DNA from: Diadema setosum
Taxonomy: Eukaryota; Echinodermata; Echinoidea; Diadematoida; Diadematidae
Length of the DNA: 64,000 bases
Direction: 5' to 3'
Assembly: GCA_033980235.1 (NCBI GenBank)
Contig: CM067075.1
Location: forward strand, 21,781,011 to 21,845,010
Part shown: piece by piece, positions 11,441-21,753 of the stretch
How the letters are laid out: the number at the start of each line of letters is the position of its first letter
Numbering within the stretch: the stretch's first letter is position 1
Notes under the pieces: model-generated
Seen by the model: only the letters and a program-made list of their open reading frames with translations
What the model was told of the DNA's origin: nothing
Databases searched by the model: none
Position numbers and translations under genes: made by a program

Positions 11441-12499
11441 TTGACTGAATCCATAAGCAAGTTCAAATTAAAAGGAATGACAGAATCCCTTCATCACATT
11501 AGCACTTAGTGTCGTGCGTCAGTTTTTACTTACTTTCATGAATTTTCTGGAAATAATTCAAGTCTTTGTTGTTGTTGTTGTTGCTTTTTTCTTATTCATC
11601 ATCATTATCAAGCAGAGTTACGACCATTACTGTATCCTTTGTCTCTTGGGTGAAGATTTTCACATCTGTAATTTACACTTTCAACAATATTTGCAATAAA
11701 TCAATTTTTCATATTCATTTTAGCTAATGGATTGGATTCGGGAGTCGGGAGTAGGTAAACCCCCCCCCCCCAAAAAAAAAAAACAAAAAAAAACAAACAA
11801 ATAAACAGAAGAACTTAAAGCATATAAAATCTGCATTTTATAGAAACTCATTTACATGCCCTTTTACATACAGTAATATTCATTGTTTTGGCTCTGCAAT
11901 TTTGAGTACATGTACTTACTTGATTTCCACTTTCCACATGGGTAGTATAGAGTGATGTACTATCCCCAGTTGATTTACTCTGCTGACTGCACCATTCCTC
12001 GTTCTCTGCCAGCAGAGGTAATGTCTTGCAGAATTTAAACAGTCGTCAGGACATCATCGTCACCCACTTTGGTGCCATCGGCATCCCTTTCCAAGACATC
12101 CTAATGGGCTTTACATTCAATTTTCACCACCTGTTGAGTTATGAAGAATTTACAGGGAATAAAACTGAATTTCACTCAAAATATAGTCACTAACCCATCG
12201 TCATTCACATGAAAGACACTTCATAACTTCGTAAAATTATAGATCATACAGTGAGTTTACCCGCTAGGCCGAGTTTACCCATAACTATGGTACCGGTAAT
12301 CTGTAGAGTGTAGGAATATTGTAACGTTAACAACACTAACACGTTACAGTTAGAGGAGAGCGTTCCCCGTTCTAACGTTAGATTTAGAAATACAAAACTA
12401 AAACAAACGAGCAAAATCTTTCAGGGCGTAGCCTATTTCTACGCCTACTACAGTTTTACATTAAACGAGGGCAATTTTACAATAAATCTTATTATTCAC

Positions 12500-12950
12500 C
12501 GACTTAGCAGACTTAGCAGACTTACCGCTTTCATGCAGGCCGGCCAGGCTAGAACTTTATCGCTTCGACGCCATCTTAGCTAGATCCGCTCCTTTAGCTT
12601 TATGCAGTAAATTCATACAGTTACGGCAGTACAGTCAGTGCAGTCGATCGAGTCGTAAGGACAGTGTAGTGGACGATACCAAGCCTCGAACGAATGCGCA
12701 CGTAGGCCTACTGTAGGCCTACGCACATCACGCTGCTAGGGCAGCGCCAGCCAGCCAATCAGACAGATCCATCCGCACAGGACGTACGCGCACATCTCCT
12801 TTCCCGCTTCCCGCCAATTGTGCATTGATTATGGTCATAATTATGCATAGCACGAGTGTGCGCTAGAAGCGCACGCACAGGGCACCACTGCGTGCGTTGT
12901 GGCCGCGGCCGTCATGTCACATGCGCTGCTGACTTGTAGAGTACAAGTAG
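12500..12950 (-). promoter_or_regulatory. CpG-rich promoter / first-exon-like segment
   Basis: About 12500-12950 is much richer in GC and CpG than its surroundings. On the minus strand an AAGATGGCG (YY1-like plus ATG, 12574) precedes a consensus 5' splice site GCG|GTAAGT at 12528-12520. The ATG frame stops after five codons (Met-Ala-Ser-Lys-Arg). It could be the start of a captured or transposon-borne transcription unit read towards lower coordinates. Support is only compositional and motif-based. Confidence 0.3.
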
Positions 12951-13532
12951 GACAGTGTTTATGTTAAACATGTGCGGTGTTTAGAACGTGTTTACGAGGC
13001 GTTCTAAATGTAAACGCGTCTGTTTACCCTGACAGTAGAAGTGTTTAGGCCTAACCAACAAACATTTGGGTAATGCCCTAAACCATGAACGAAATTATTA
13101 ACAAAGGTAACTCCAGTTTTTTTTTTCTAGCAGTTAAAGTGTAGAACTGTACATGCGAAACCAACATATAAATTTATTACAGTTGTATTACATATTTTTA
13201 GGTTATCCTATTTCCTTATTGATTAGGCATTTCTATGAAAGTCCTAAAACATGAATTATTTCATAGTGTATCTTGATGTCGTCACAGTTTCCACTTTCTC
13301 GTGATAAAAGGAAAGTAGAAATTGCAATTTACACACCATTTCCAACACTTCTTCATATATATGGACATAGCCAGAATAAACACTCCAACTAAACACTCCA
13401 AGCTAAACACTTTAACTCTCAATACTTTACACGTGCTATACACACCGGGTGTTTAGATGTTAAACAAAGTGTTTAGATTTTTAACACTGTGTTTAGTTCA
13501 TAAACATGTCACATGTCGCATTTTTTACAGTG
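12950..13532. repeat. Right subterminal TGTTTA/TAAACA array of the CMC-like element
   Basis: Repeats of gtgttta and taaacat in both orientations run up to the terminal ATTTTTTACAGTG. They are densest at 12955-13085 and 13375-13510. The array mirrors the left one, supporting 7264-13532 as one element. Confidence 0.75.
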
Positions 13533-13813
13533 TATACAGCACTCTCCCGGAACTGGAGCTATTTCCTGTCTTTTCTTTCTACATTAATTGACATGCAAAA
13601 ATAAATGAACTCCTCTCGGTCATCGATGGCTCGACCTGTAAAACATTTACACCTGTCCTATCACTTTCTCTCTCTCACTCTCGCTTTCTCTCTCGCTCCC
13701 TCACTCGCACTCTTTGTCTCGTTATCCTTACACATGAACATGTTTGTCTAGTTGAATGACCGATAGGTGATCTACATGAAACAACCTGGAAATGCATTTT
13801 CAATGTGACAATC

Positions 13814-13814
<1 letters not shown>
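13533..13814. other. Short spacer with CT-rich run
   Basis: About 13660-13720 is a ctctcactctcgctttctctc pyrimidine-rich simple sequence. Nothing else is recognised between the CMC-like element and the LINE tail. Confidence 0.5.
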
Positions 13815-13848
<34 letters not shown>

Positions 13849-16800
13849 CATTATTATATCTCTATCTTCACAAGATATCTCTTGGAGATTAATATCACGT
13901 CAAGTTCCATCCTGGAACCTTAGACTTCCAGTACTTTTCTCAGGATTCGTGCCGTCCCCAGCAATGCTGCTTTTTGGAGCGTTTGCACTCGATCTGCCAC
14001 ACCAACATCGTCCAAGTGCCGTCGCAGCTGTTTTGGTGTTGTTCCGAGTGCTCCAACGACAATAGGGATCACCTTCGTTCTCATATTCCACAGGCAGCGA
14101 AGCTCTCTGGCAAGGTCTTGGTACTTCTCTATCTTTTCCTTCTCCTTCTCGGCTACTCTGCTGTCTCCCGGTACCGCGACATCGACGATTGTGCACATCT
14201 GTCGAGCCCTTTCTACGACGATGATATCCGGACGCCTGTGCTGGATGACATTGTCAGTTTGAACATCGAAATCCCACAGGATTTTAACTTGATCATTTTC
14301 AGAAACTTTCTGTGGTTCGTGCATATACCATTTGCTCCCACATGGTATTTCATGTTTTCTGCAAAGCTCCCAGTGAAGGACTTGTGCCAGTTTGTCATGT
14401 CATCTTTTGTACTCCTTTTGCGCCAATTTACTACAGCCACATACGATATGTTGCACTGTCTCGTCTCTTTCTCGGCATATCCTGCATGTGGCATCCACAT
14501 CTTTCTTCTGTATCTTGGCTTTAAGAGCATTTGTTGACAGTGCTTGCTCTTGGGCAGCGATGATCAGTCCTTCTGTCTCCTTCTTCAGTTCTCCTTTCTT
14601 CAGCCATAACCATGTGTCATTACTGCTGATGTTCTCCGTCTCTCTGCAAAACTGCCCGTGCAGCTGCTTTTCTCTCCACTTTGCAGCTCTTTCTGTTCGT
14701 TTCTGGCTTTTGAAAGTAAGTGGATCAATGGCGTTTACATTATTTCCACTTTCAACCAGAACGGCTCGAAGGAGTTTTTCCTCACTGCTGTTTATGTAAT
14801 TGTTGAGGCTGATTTGCTCCATTTCAACGCAATCTGACGCACTCACGAGCCCTCGGCCTCCTTCTTTCCTTGGCAGGTACAACCTGTCGACATCAGCACT
14901 CATTTGGTAGGTTTTGTAGATCGAGAGCATCTTTCTTGTCTTCCGATCCATACCAGCCAGTTCCGCCTTCGTCCATTCGACCACTCCTCCTGTGTATCTC
15001 AAAACTGCTACCGCCCAGGTGTTTAGAGCTGTGATCACGTGTCCGCCATTTAAGTGTGATTTTAGTACACTTTTTACACGTGAGAAGTACTCCTTCGTCA
15101 CAGACACTTTGATAGCATTGTTCGAGACATCATCAGATTCCAACACTCCGAGGTATTTGTAATTCTCTCCTTCCTCCAAACTCTGTAGTATTCTTCCATC
15201 GGGGAGTGGTATTCCTGCACTCTTCACTCGTCTCCCTCTCTTCATAACCAGGGTAGCGCACTTGTTGATGCCGAAGTCCATGCCGATATCTTTGCTGACC
15301 AGACGAACCGTTTGAACTAGCTTGTCGCACTGCTTCTCGTCTTTACAAAAGAGCTTAAGGTCGTCCATGAACAGCAGATGATTGAGGGAGCCATGATTTC
15401 CTCCGAGGTCATAACCGGCCGATACATTTTGCAGAACGCTTGTAAGTGGAATGAGTGATATAACGAAGAGGAGAGGTGACAGTGAGTCCCCTTGGAATAT
15501 TCCTCGTTGTATTCTCACCTGACCAAGATCTTTGCCATTCGATGTGAGGGTTGTGCACCATGCCTTCATAGAATTTGTCAGTAAAGCTCGGATGTTATCT
15601 GCAAGTCCGAACATTTGCAAGCATTCATCGATCCACGAATGAGGCACCATATCATAAGCCTTCTTATAATCGATCCAGGCTACACACAGGTTAGTCCTCC
15701 TTCTCTTGGAATTTCTCATCACCATTTTGTCAATTAGTAGTTGGTCTTTAGTTCCTCTGCACCCTCGCCGCCCACCTTTTTGTTCGACAGGGAATAAGTC
15801 CTTCCCTTCAATGAAGCAATACATCTCATTCGCTATGATGCCAGTCATTAACTTCCATATCATGTTTAAACAAGTTATGGGTCTGTAATTTGAGGCAACA
15901 TTACCTTTGGATTTGTCCTTCATGATGAGGACCGTCCTGCCTGTGGTCATCCAGTGGGGAACCTCCCCGCTCTCTAGAGCAAGCTGTAGTTGCTTTGCTA
16001 TTCTCTCATGGACTGCCGTGAAATGTTTGATCCAAAATCCATGCACTGCGTCTGGTCCTGCTGCTTTCCAGTTCGGCATTTTGCTCAGTTGTTTCTTCAC
16101 TTTTTGTGTATCAATGGAGATGTTTTCTTGTTTCTCGACATGCTTGAGCTGTCTCTTGACATCTTTTAGCCATTGTGCATCCTTGTTGTGTTCAACTGGA
16201 TTACCCCAAATCTTACCCCAGAATTGTTGACATTCGACTGGGTCTGGATGTTCCTCCTGGTGATTTCTAGTACCACTCAATTCCTCATATAATCTCTTCT
16301 GGTTCGTCTTGAAGAGTTTGTTCTGTCTGAATTGCGTTACACGTTGCTGGTATCGTTTTACCTTGGCAGCCTTCGCCGTCACGCGCTGCTTGAGCTCTTC
16401 AATGACGACAGTCCTCCCTTTTTCTTTTACGTTGTACCTTTTCTCAATTTGAGATAGTCCTCTGATTTTCTTACAGGGCCTCTTTTCGCTCTCAGTCAGT
16501 TTACTTATAGCAGCCCTCATCTCCGTTATTTGTCCCTCCAGCCGTCTTTTCCACCATGGCTCGGTTTTATCAACTTTCTGCTTAGAATGCACTTTAAATC
16601 CAAGATCTTCAGTTACAACTTTGGCTGCAGCATAAAGTAGAGCGTTTGTGTCTGTTATGCATGTGGTATCGATGGTGTCCAATACTTCGTTAACGTCCCT
16701 AACATGTCCCATCAGCTTGCGTTTGTCTACTGAATTGAGAGCTGGTAGCTTTCTTCTTTGAGAATCTGTCATATATTCCAAGATTATCGACCTATTTTTG

Positions 16801-17344
16801 TTTTTTCTTCAGAGAGTTCGAATTCAATTCGTGATGCTTCCGTATCTGCCCCCATCTGTTCATTATCCTCATCACTAGCGTGGAGCGTGGTATTTGGAGC
16901 ACAGTTATCATTTATGGGTCTATTATTCTGCAATGTATCGTTATTTGTATCTCTCTGCTCCACCTCACTCTTTATCTCCTCCAACTCGACTTCAGAGAAC
17001 CATCGATTTACTCTTATAGCTCTGACTTGATCAGCTAATCTCTGCTCTGATATTGCAAAGAGTTCTTCCTCGTCCCAAAAGCGCTTCATGCGCTGTCGAT
17101 AACCTCTCTTCCTTGGTTCACTTTTAAAGTAACACTTCATTACAACTTTGTTGGTTGTTCTACTCCACTTTCGTCTCTGCACATTGTCAATCATTTCCTC
17201 ATGTTGATCATGGTCAGTGTTTTGTTTACGTCCAGGAGACGCCTGACCATCCACGTCTCTCCTGACGGGTGAGAGACGGTTCATAGAACCAGACTCATAT
17301 CCACCGTTAGATGAATTATCTTTTACAGTCTTTATATCCATCAC
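13815..17344 (-). pseudogene. Near-complete RLE-type LINE (R2/R4/NeSL group)
   Basis: One long reading frame, about 1,140 codons, runs from the Met at 17344 to the stop at 13920. It is broken by a frameshift near 16785 and by an in-frame TGA at 14400-14402. The N-terminal part (17344-16784) has a conserved basic, HTH-like segment (WSRTTNKVVMKCY ... SEQRLADQVRAIRVN). The central 793-residue frame carries the reverse transcriptase: YRPI near 299, the catalytic Asp in WIDYKKAYD near 371, QGDSLSPLLF near 430, and FMDD at 471-474. A CCHC-like knuckle (CRIC...HIVCGC) sits near 766-784. After the TGA comes a restriction-like endonuclease with RRPDIIVV and IVDVAVPGD. The 3' end is a ttattatt tail at about 13815-13860. 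The TGA reads as a CGA-to-TGA change. The missing piece is small, so loss of function looks recent. The clade within the RLE group is not resolved. Confidence 0.93.
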
Positions 17345-17585
17345 TGTTATCGAGTGAGATTAAATAGGTGTGGACTCACCTAGCTCAGGCGTGAACTGGG
17401 GTCCATTCTCTCCGTAGGCAGGATACAGCAGGCAACTTTCAGCACTCTGATGCTTCAGGTTCGAGTGATTATGCCACAAAATATCACTTTTTGTTACCTG
17501 AAATCGTTGATTGTATATCACACAGAATCCTCGTATCCAACCCGGGTGCGCGTGTGTTTCCTCCCGGGTGCGCGTAGGCTTAGTA
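17345..17585. other. Spacer upstream of the LINE
   Basis: Contains possible LINE 5' UTR and then unassigned sequence with tggactcac and gggtgcgcg words. No gene is supported. Confidence 0.4.
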
Positions 17586-18172
17586 GCCGGGTTCACACGT
17601 ACAAATTAGCGGGATGACGATCGCGATGCTCATCCCGAGTTTTTTTGCGAGCGTCCACACGTACCAAATTAGCGGGATATAGCGATCGCGATCGGTATCC
17701 CGCTAATTTGGCGAGCGTCCACACGTACCGAATTATCCCGCTAATTGCCGATAGAGATAACAACAAAGCCTGCAAACTGGGTCACACAGTGCCCTTCTCT
17801 ATCACTGCCTGCGCGCACTTACCTTTGTCCATTGTCTTTTACGCGTCATTGGTGTGCTTCGCGCGCTGTTGTTATTGTTCTCAAAGAGGTGAAGGACCTC
17901 CTCGCAGAGGCCTCGCTGTTGTGATGTGCGCATTGCATGATGGGATCTAAAAACTCGAGATTGTAATCCCGACCGTTCACACGTACCAGCGCGGGGCCAA
18001 TTATCCCGCTAATTGGTGAACCAGCACAAGATTTCTTGGGATTAGCATCGCGATGCTTATCCCGATAATTTTCGGGTTTTTTCTGTCCACACGTGCAAAA
18101 AACTCGGGATGACGGTCGCGATGCAAATCTCGAGATTTGTATCCCGCTAATTGATGTACGTGTGAACCCGGC
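17586..18172. mobile_element. Foldback MITE, ends GCCGGGTTCACACGTAC, TA duplication
   Basis: Exact inverted ends TAGCCGGGTTCACACGTACA sit at 17584 and, inverted, up to 18174. The flanking TA fits a 2-bp duplication (or TA as part of the TIR). The interior repeats cacacgtac.aattagcggga and gcgatcgcgat several times in both orientations (17580-17750 and 17960-18170), so each half is itself a stack of inverted modules. There is no transposase. A TA duplication suggests a Tc1/mariner-like helper, but that is inference. The two internal ORFs are spurious. Confidence 0.8.
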
Positions 18173-18431
18173 TAATGTCTGTTGGTTGCGCGGTGTTATC
18201 TTCCTGCGCGCGAGTGTTCAATTCAAATATTTCCAACCCTGAAAATGTGACATAAATCACCTTTTTCCTGCTTCCAGAGAGGTCAACACCAAAAAAGGTC
18301 CAGATGAGCGTGATCTTGATATCAAATGCAATCCAATGGTACCTATTTTGGAATATGTTGATGAATGTAAACCCCTTTTCGAGATGGTATTTTAAGAGCC
18401 TGAGAAACACGTCTGCTCCCGTTGAGCGTAC

Positions 18432-18432
<1 letters not shown>
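18173..18432. other. Unassigned sequence
   Basis: No recognised gene or repeat. Confidence 0.4.
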
Positions 18433-18463
<31 letters not shown>

Positions 18464-18600
18464 CATTATAAGTATAAGTATTATTATTATTATTATCATT
18501 ATCATCATTATTATCATTATTATCATCATCATCGTTATTGTTACTATTATTTTCATCATTGCCATTATCATTATCATTCTCACCTAAACCGAAAACGTTA
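18433..18600 (+). repeat. (TTA/TCA)n microsatellite
   Basis: Imperfect trinucleotide repeat, mainly tta with tca and gta interruptions. The poly-Tyr/His and poly-Ile/Met ORFs here are artefacts. Confidence 0.9.
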
Positions 18601-18917
18601 TCGGCCTGAATCTCGTAATGGTTGTTATTCTTTTCGCAGCTGCACTTTTCGTTATCACTACCATTCCAAGTCTCTACTAAGTAATTTAATCTTTATAATA
18701 ATTATACTGTTTTACATTCACTGTCTTTGATAATGTCTTGCTCTTTACTTGCTATTCATCTTCTGGCAATGTAGTTTTACGAGTTCTTCGTTGTCATTCA
18801 GTTATTTATACTTCGTTAATTCCTTCCAAGCCTCATCTCCCCCCCCCCTCTTTCTCTCTCCCTCTCTCCCCCTCTCTCTTTGGAATCTCCCTTGATTTGT
18901 TACTCTTCAACCTACAG

Positions 18918-19380
18918 AGAAGAGACCATCACCATCACCATCTATCTACCTTGGAAATACAATCATCCCAGACAAACCAATCTGCAAGTAAAAATAGTGA
19001 CCTTGTTGGACATCATGGGGGCTATCCTACGCAGCGTCCTTCGTTTCATTTTGGCTCCAGAAGACTATCATCGGGCAGAACTTTCCTGTACGATCGGAGT
19101 ATGTCTTATATGGGTGCTCATCACTATATCCATTGCCACGGTTGTTTTGTACATAGTAATACATATCACCAAGTTCGTGATCTACGTCATTCGGGTACCT
19201 TGGACTTGTGTTCCTATGTTATTGCTTATTTTTCTATTGAATAGGAGGTACCCCGCTCTGAAATGGGACATTGTCGTGTCTCTTTATTTTCTGTTGATGA
19301 TTTATTGGGAATTCTTAAAAACTGTAGGATGTGTATTTGTTCTCTTTTTTATAGCGTTCAGATCTGGTTTTCAAAGATAA
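18918..19380 (+). CDS. Candidate terminal exon: small multi-pass membrane protein
   Basis: The open frame follows a long pyrimidine tract (about 18838-18917) ending in ctacag, an excellent 3' splice site at 18917. An ATG at 19015 has a strong Kozak context (A at -3, G at +4). From it, 122 residues run to the TAA at 19378-19380. The protein has three to four hydrophobic segments: near residues 28-52 (CTIGVCLIWVLITISIATVV), 55-78, and 85-117 in two parts. Some basic residues lie in the loops. I recognise no family, and no domain motif is present. A polyadenylation-like aataaa lies far downstream (about 20204). It could be a real terminal exon, a transposon-borne gene or chance. Confidence 0.35.
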
Positions 19381-19640
19381 GTTACGAAACCAGTGAACCA
19401 CCCTTCAGCTTCATTCAGCTCTTAAAATGAATCGAAAAGAATCGTCATCTCTCTGTCGAGGACTTCCGTTACCATTTTTCCTACAAAGCACGCATTAGAC
19501 CACACATAAGTGCTAAAGTATTTGGTCACGCTATCACAGCGCTTATATTGTGTTGTCACAACTTGACTGGAACTGAGTTCATACTATAGAACTGGAAACA
19601 ACTCTTAACGATGCAACGTCTTTGGAGGGCTCATAAGGGT
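19381..19640. other. Unassigned sequence
   Basis: No ORF or repeat recognised. It could be 3' UTR of the preceding candidate exon. Confidence 0.35.
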
Positions 19641-20045
19641 GCACGTCACGAGACCGACACCCCCTAACCACAAGTCATACAGTCTACGATTAATACAGCC
19701 CACAAGTCATGCAATCCACGTGTCATGCAGGTCATTAGTCATACAGCCCACTAGTTATACAGCCCACAAGTTCGACAATAAGTAAATAAAACGTACGAGT
19801 TCGATATGCCACGAGTTATACAGCCCATGAGTTCGACACTACGCAAAAAAAAAAGGCTCACGAGACCGACTCTACGCAAACAAAGGCCACGAGACTGACA
19901 CTACGCAAACAAAGCCCATTAAATTATACGTTTAAATTAAAAACGTATAAATTATACGTTTAAAAGGCTCACGAGACCGACACCAGGCAAAAGAGGTTCA
20001 CGGGACCGACACTAAGCAAAGAAGGCCCACGAGACCAACAGGGTT
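19640..20045 (+). repeat. Degenerate ~30-bp tandem repeat (CACGAGACCGACACTACGCAA)
   Basis: Repeated phrases such as ggcccacgagaccgacac, tacgcaaacaaag and cccacaagtcatacagccc occur about a dozen times with variable spacing. They shift from an 'agtcatacagccc' variant on the left to a 'gagaccgacactacgcaaa' variant on the right. A short palindromic insert (attatacgtttaaa, twice, in opposite senses) sits at about 19923-19963. No coding is seen. Confidence 0.7.
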
Positions 20046-20680
20046 AATTGTATAGGGTGTCCAGTAATGGCATTATGAAGATACGAGAGATGTAAAAGGA
20101 GAGTTGCTAGGGTATTACCTCGTCAGTTGCCCTCCCTCGCCCCCTGAAATGTTAAAGATTTTTAATTTGTGTTTTCGTGCGTACGTGTGTGTTTGTGAAA
20201 AAAATAAACGAAATTCAGTAAAAGTGTGAATCAGATCTTTCCACATTATTAATACTGGTCAAAACACTCTCGTGTTCCTTTCTGTATAACATATGTACAC
20301 TTTCTCAGAAAAAAAAAAATGTTCTTTATTTTTATTTTGTACGTTACGTCCGAAACAAAATAAATCGTACTTGAATCTTACATAAAAACTGGAATTCAAA
20401 AAGAGAAACAAAACCCTGTAAAATCTCAATACAAAGCAACTTTCTGTTGCTTTTCAAATGCGAAACTTTTTATTTTTTGAATTATTTCTAATTAATGAAT
20501 GAGTATGTATTCGGATTTACACTTTATATTGTACGTAAGAAATCATTTTTATGTACGTCGGAAATAGTTTTCTATATAAACTTCTTGCTTTGCTCCAGAG
20601 CTTTTTGAAAACAATGGCCCGACGGTATTTTTGAAGCTTGGTGTGTATTTGTATTTACTTAATAAAGATTTTGATAAAGA
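20046..20680. other. Unassigned AT-rich sequence
   Basis: No gene seen. There is a poly-A run at about 20311-20320. An aataaa occurs at about 20204. Confidence 0.4.
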
Positions 20681-20689
20681 GAGAATATT

Positions 20690-20890
20690 TCGGGCCATGA
20701 GGTCAAAGGTCAAAAGTTAAATGTCAAGTGAACATGTTAAAATTCAATTTCTTCCTCATATCTCGGAAATGTTTCAAGGTATTATACATTCATGGAACTC
20801 AGTGAATATGCATGTGCTGATTGGCAGCCATTGTCTTGGAAACTGTGATAGGGTCAAAGGTCAAAGGTCAATTTAAACTTTCATTATTTG
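20690..20890 (+). repeat. Two ~150-bp units carrying AGGTCA direct repeats
   Basis: AGGTCAAAGGTCA occurs at 20700-20712 and a triple GGGTCAAAGGTCAAAGGTCA at 20851-20870, 150 bp apart. The block between ('tcatatctcggaaatgtttcaaggtatt..') matches units inside 42964-44061 and 56177-57302. This is a partial copy of the same repeat family. Confidence 0.75.
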
Positions 20891-21130
20891 CTTAATATGT
20901 ATGCAGTGCCTGCAGTTTTTTTTAATTGTTCTTTTTGTATGAGCCTACATGTTATCTTGTCTTTATTATGTAACTTAAATTGTTGAATTTATGTACAGTA
21001 TACTATACTGTATAATGTATATTTTCCTTTCTTTAATCATTTGTAATTCAGCCTCTGGCTGCGATCGATGATTCGTTGAATACAGATACCAATAATAATG
21101 ATAATGATAACAATAAACACTATTATCTAG
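20891..21130 (+). repeat. LINE/SINE-like 3' tail
   Basis: The stretch 'gcctctggctgcgatcgatg..gaatacagatacc' followed by aataataatgataatgataac at about 21090-21112 has the form of a retroelement 3' end. No coding region is attached. Confidence 0.4.
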
Positions 21131-21753
21131 TGCACACATTCACAAAATATATTGCTGTATAAAATCCTTCTTTGTACATGTAGGTTTATTATTACTACTG
21201 TAATTAAAAGTTTCTTTGATTATTATTTCTTGAACAAACAATATATGCATGTATGTATATAAAAATGAATAAGGTTGACCAAAAAAAATATGGTCTGAAA
21301 TTGAATCAGTTGATGCATGAAGACTATCTAGAGAAAGGAATGATCTCGTGGACATTCTGAGACATACTTTGATTAGGCAATGTGTCCTTACAGGGGATAG
21401 ATGTTAATTTATTCTTTTGAAAACTCATATTCCAGTAGGTGACCTGTTGCATAAATTTCCTTGTCATAATTTCTTAATTGCCCAAGATAGAGTGTTTCAA
21501 CAGGTTACTTCTTACCATCTGGATATCATACAGCAATTACTGAAATGTTGTACGGTTTCCTGGCATTTTGTCAGCTGTTATTCATAATTCTATTCACCGA
21601 TTTTGTGACGCGCTATATATTTTTGGCATGGGCAGCGCAATTACTGCGGTGTCTCAGCCGACCCCTCCCCCCCCCCCTCCCCCATCCCTCTCCCTACATA
21701 AGGGAGCTTTAGATTTTAGACGCGCGGACGTTCAAAGGGGAAAAAAACACTGA
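21131..21753. other. Unassigned sequence with poly-C run
   Basis: No gene seen. A cccctccccccccc run lies at about 21661-21686. Confidence 0.4.

Larger units (their letters stand above)
7264..13532. mobile_element. 6.3-kb CMC (CACTA/Chapaev)-like element, CACTGTAAAAAA ends
   Basis: The left end CACTGTAAAAAAT (7264) and right end ATTTTTTACAGTG (ending 13532) are exact inverted copies. The flanks are TA on both sides, fitting a 2-bp target duplication. CACTG termini plus dense subterminal repeats are the signature of EnSpm/CACTA and Chapaev elements. Subterminal arrays of TGTTTA/TAAACA fill about 7264-7960 and 12950-13532. No transposase is recognisable. The interior holds a TTAA MITE (8226-8798), a LINE fragment (about 9000-9560), and a CpG-rich promoter-like segment near 12.5-12.95 kb. 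It is probably non-autonomous, with cargo or nested insertions. Confidence 0.75.

Noticed and set aside
18392..18583. Poly-Ile/Met and poly-Tyr/His ORFs
   Set aside because: Trinucleotide microsatellite.
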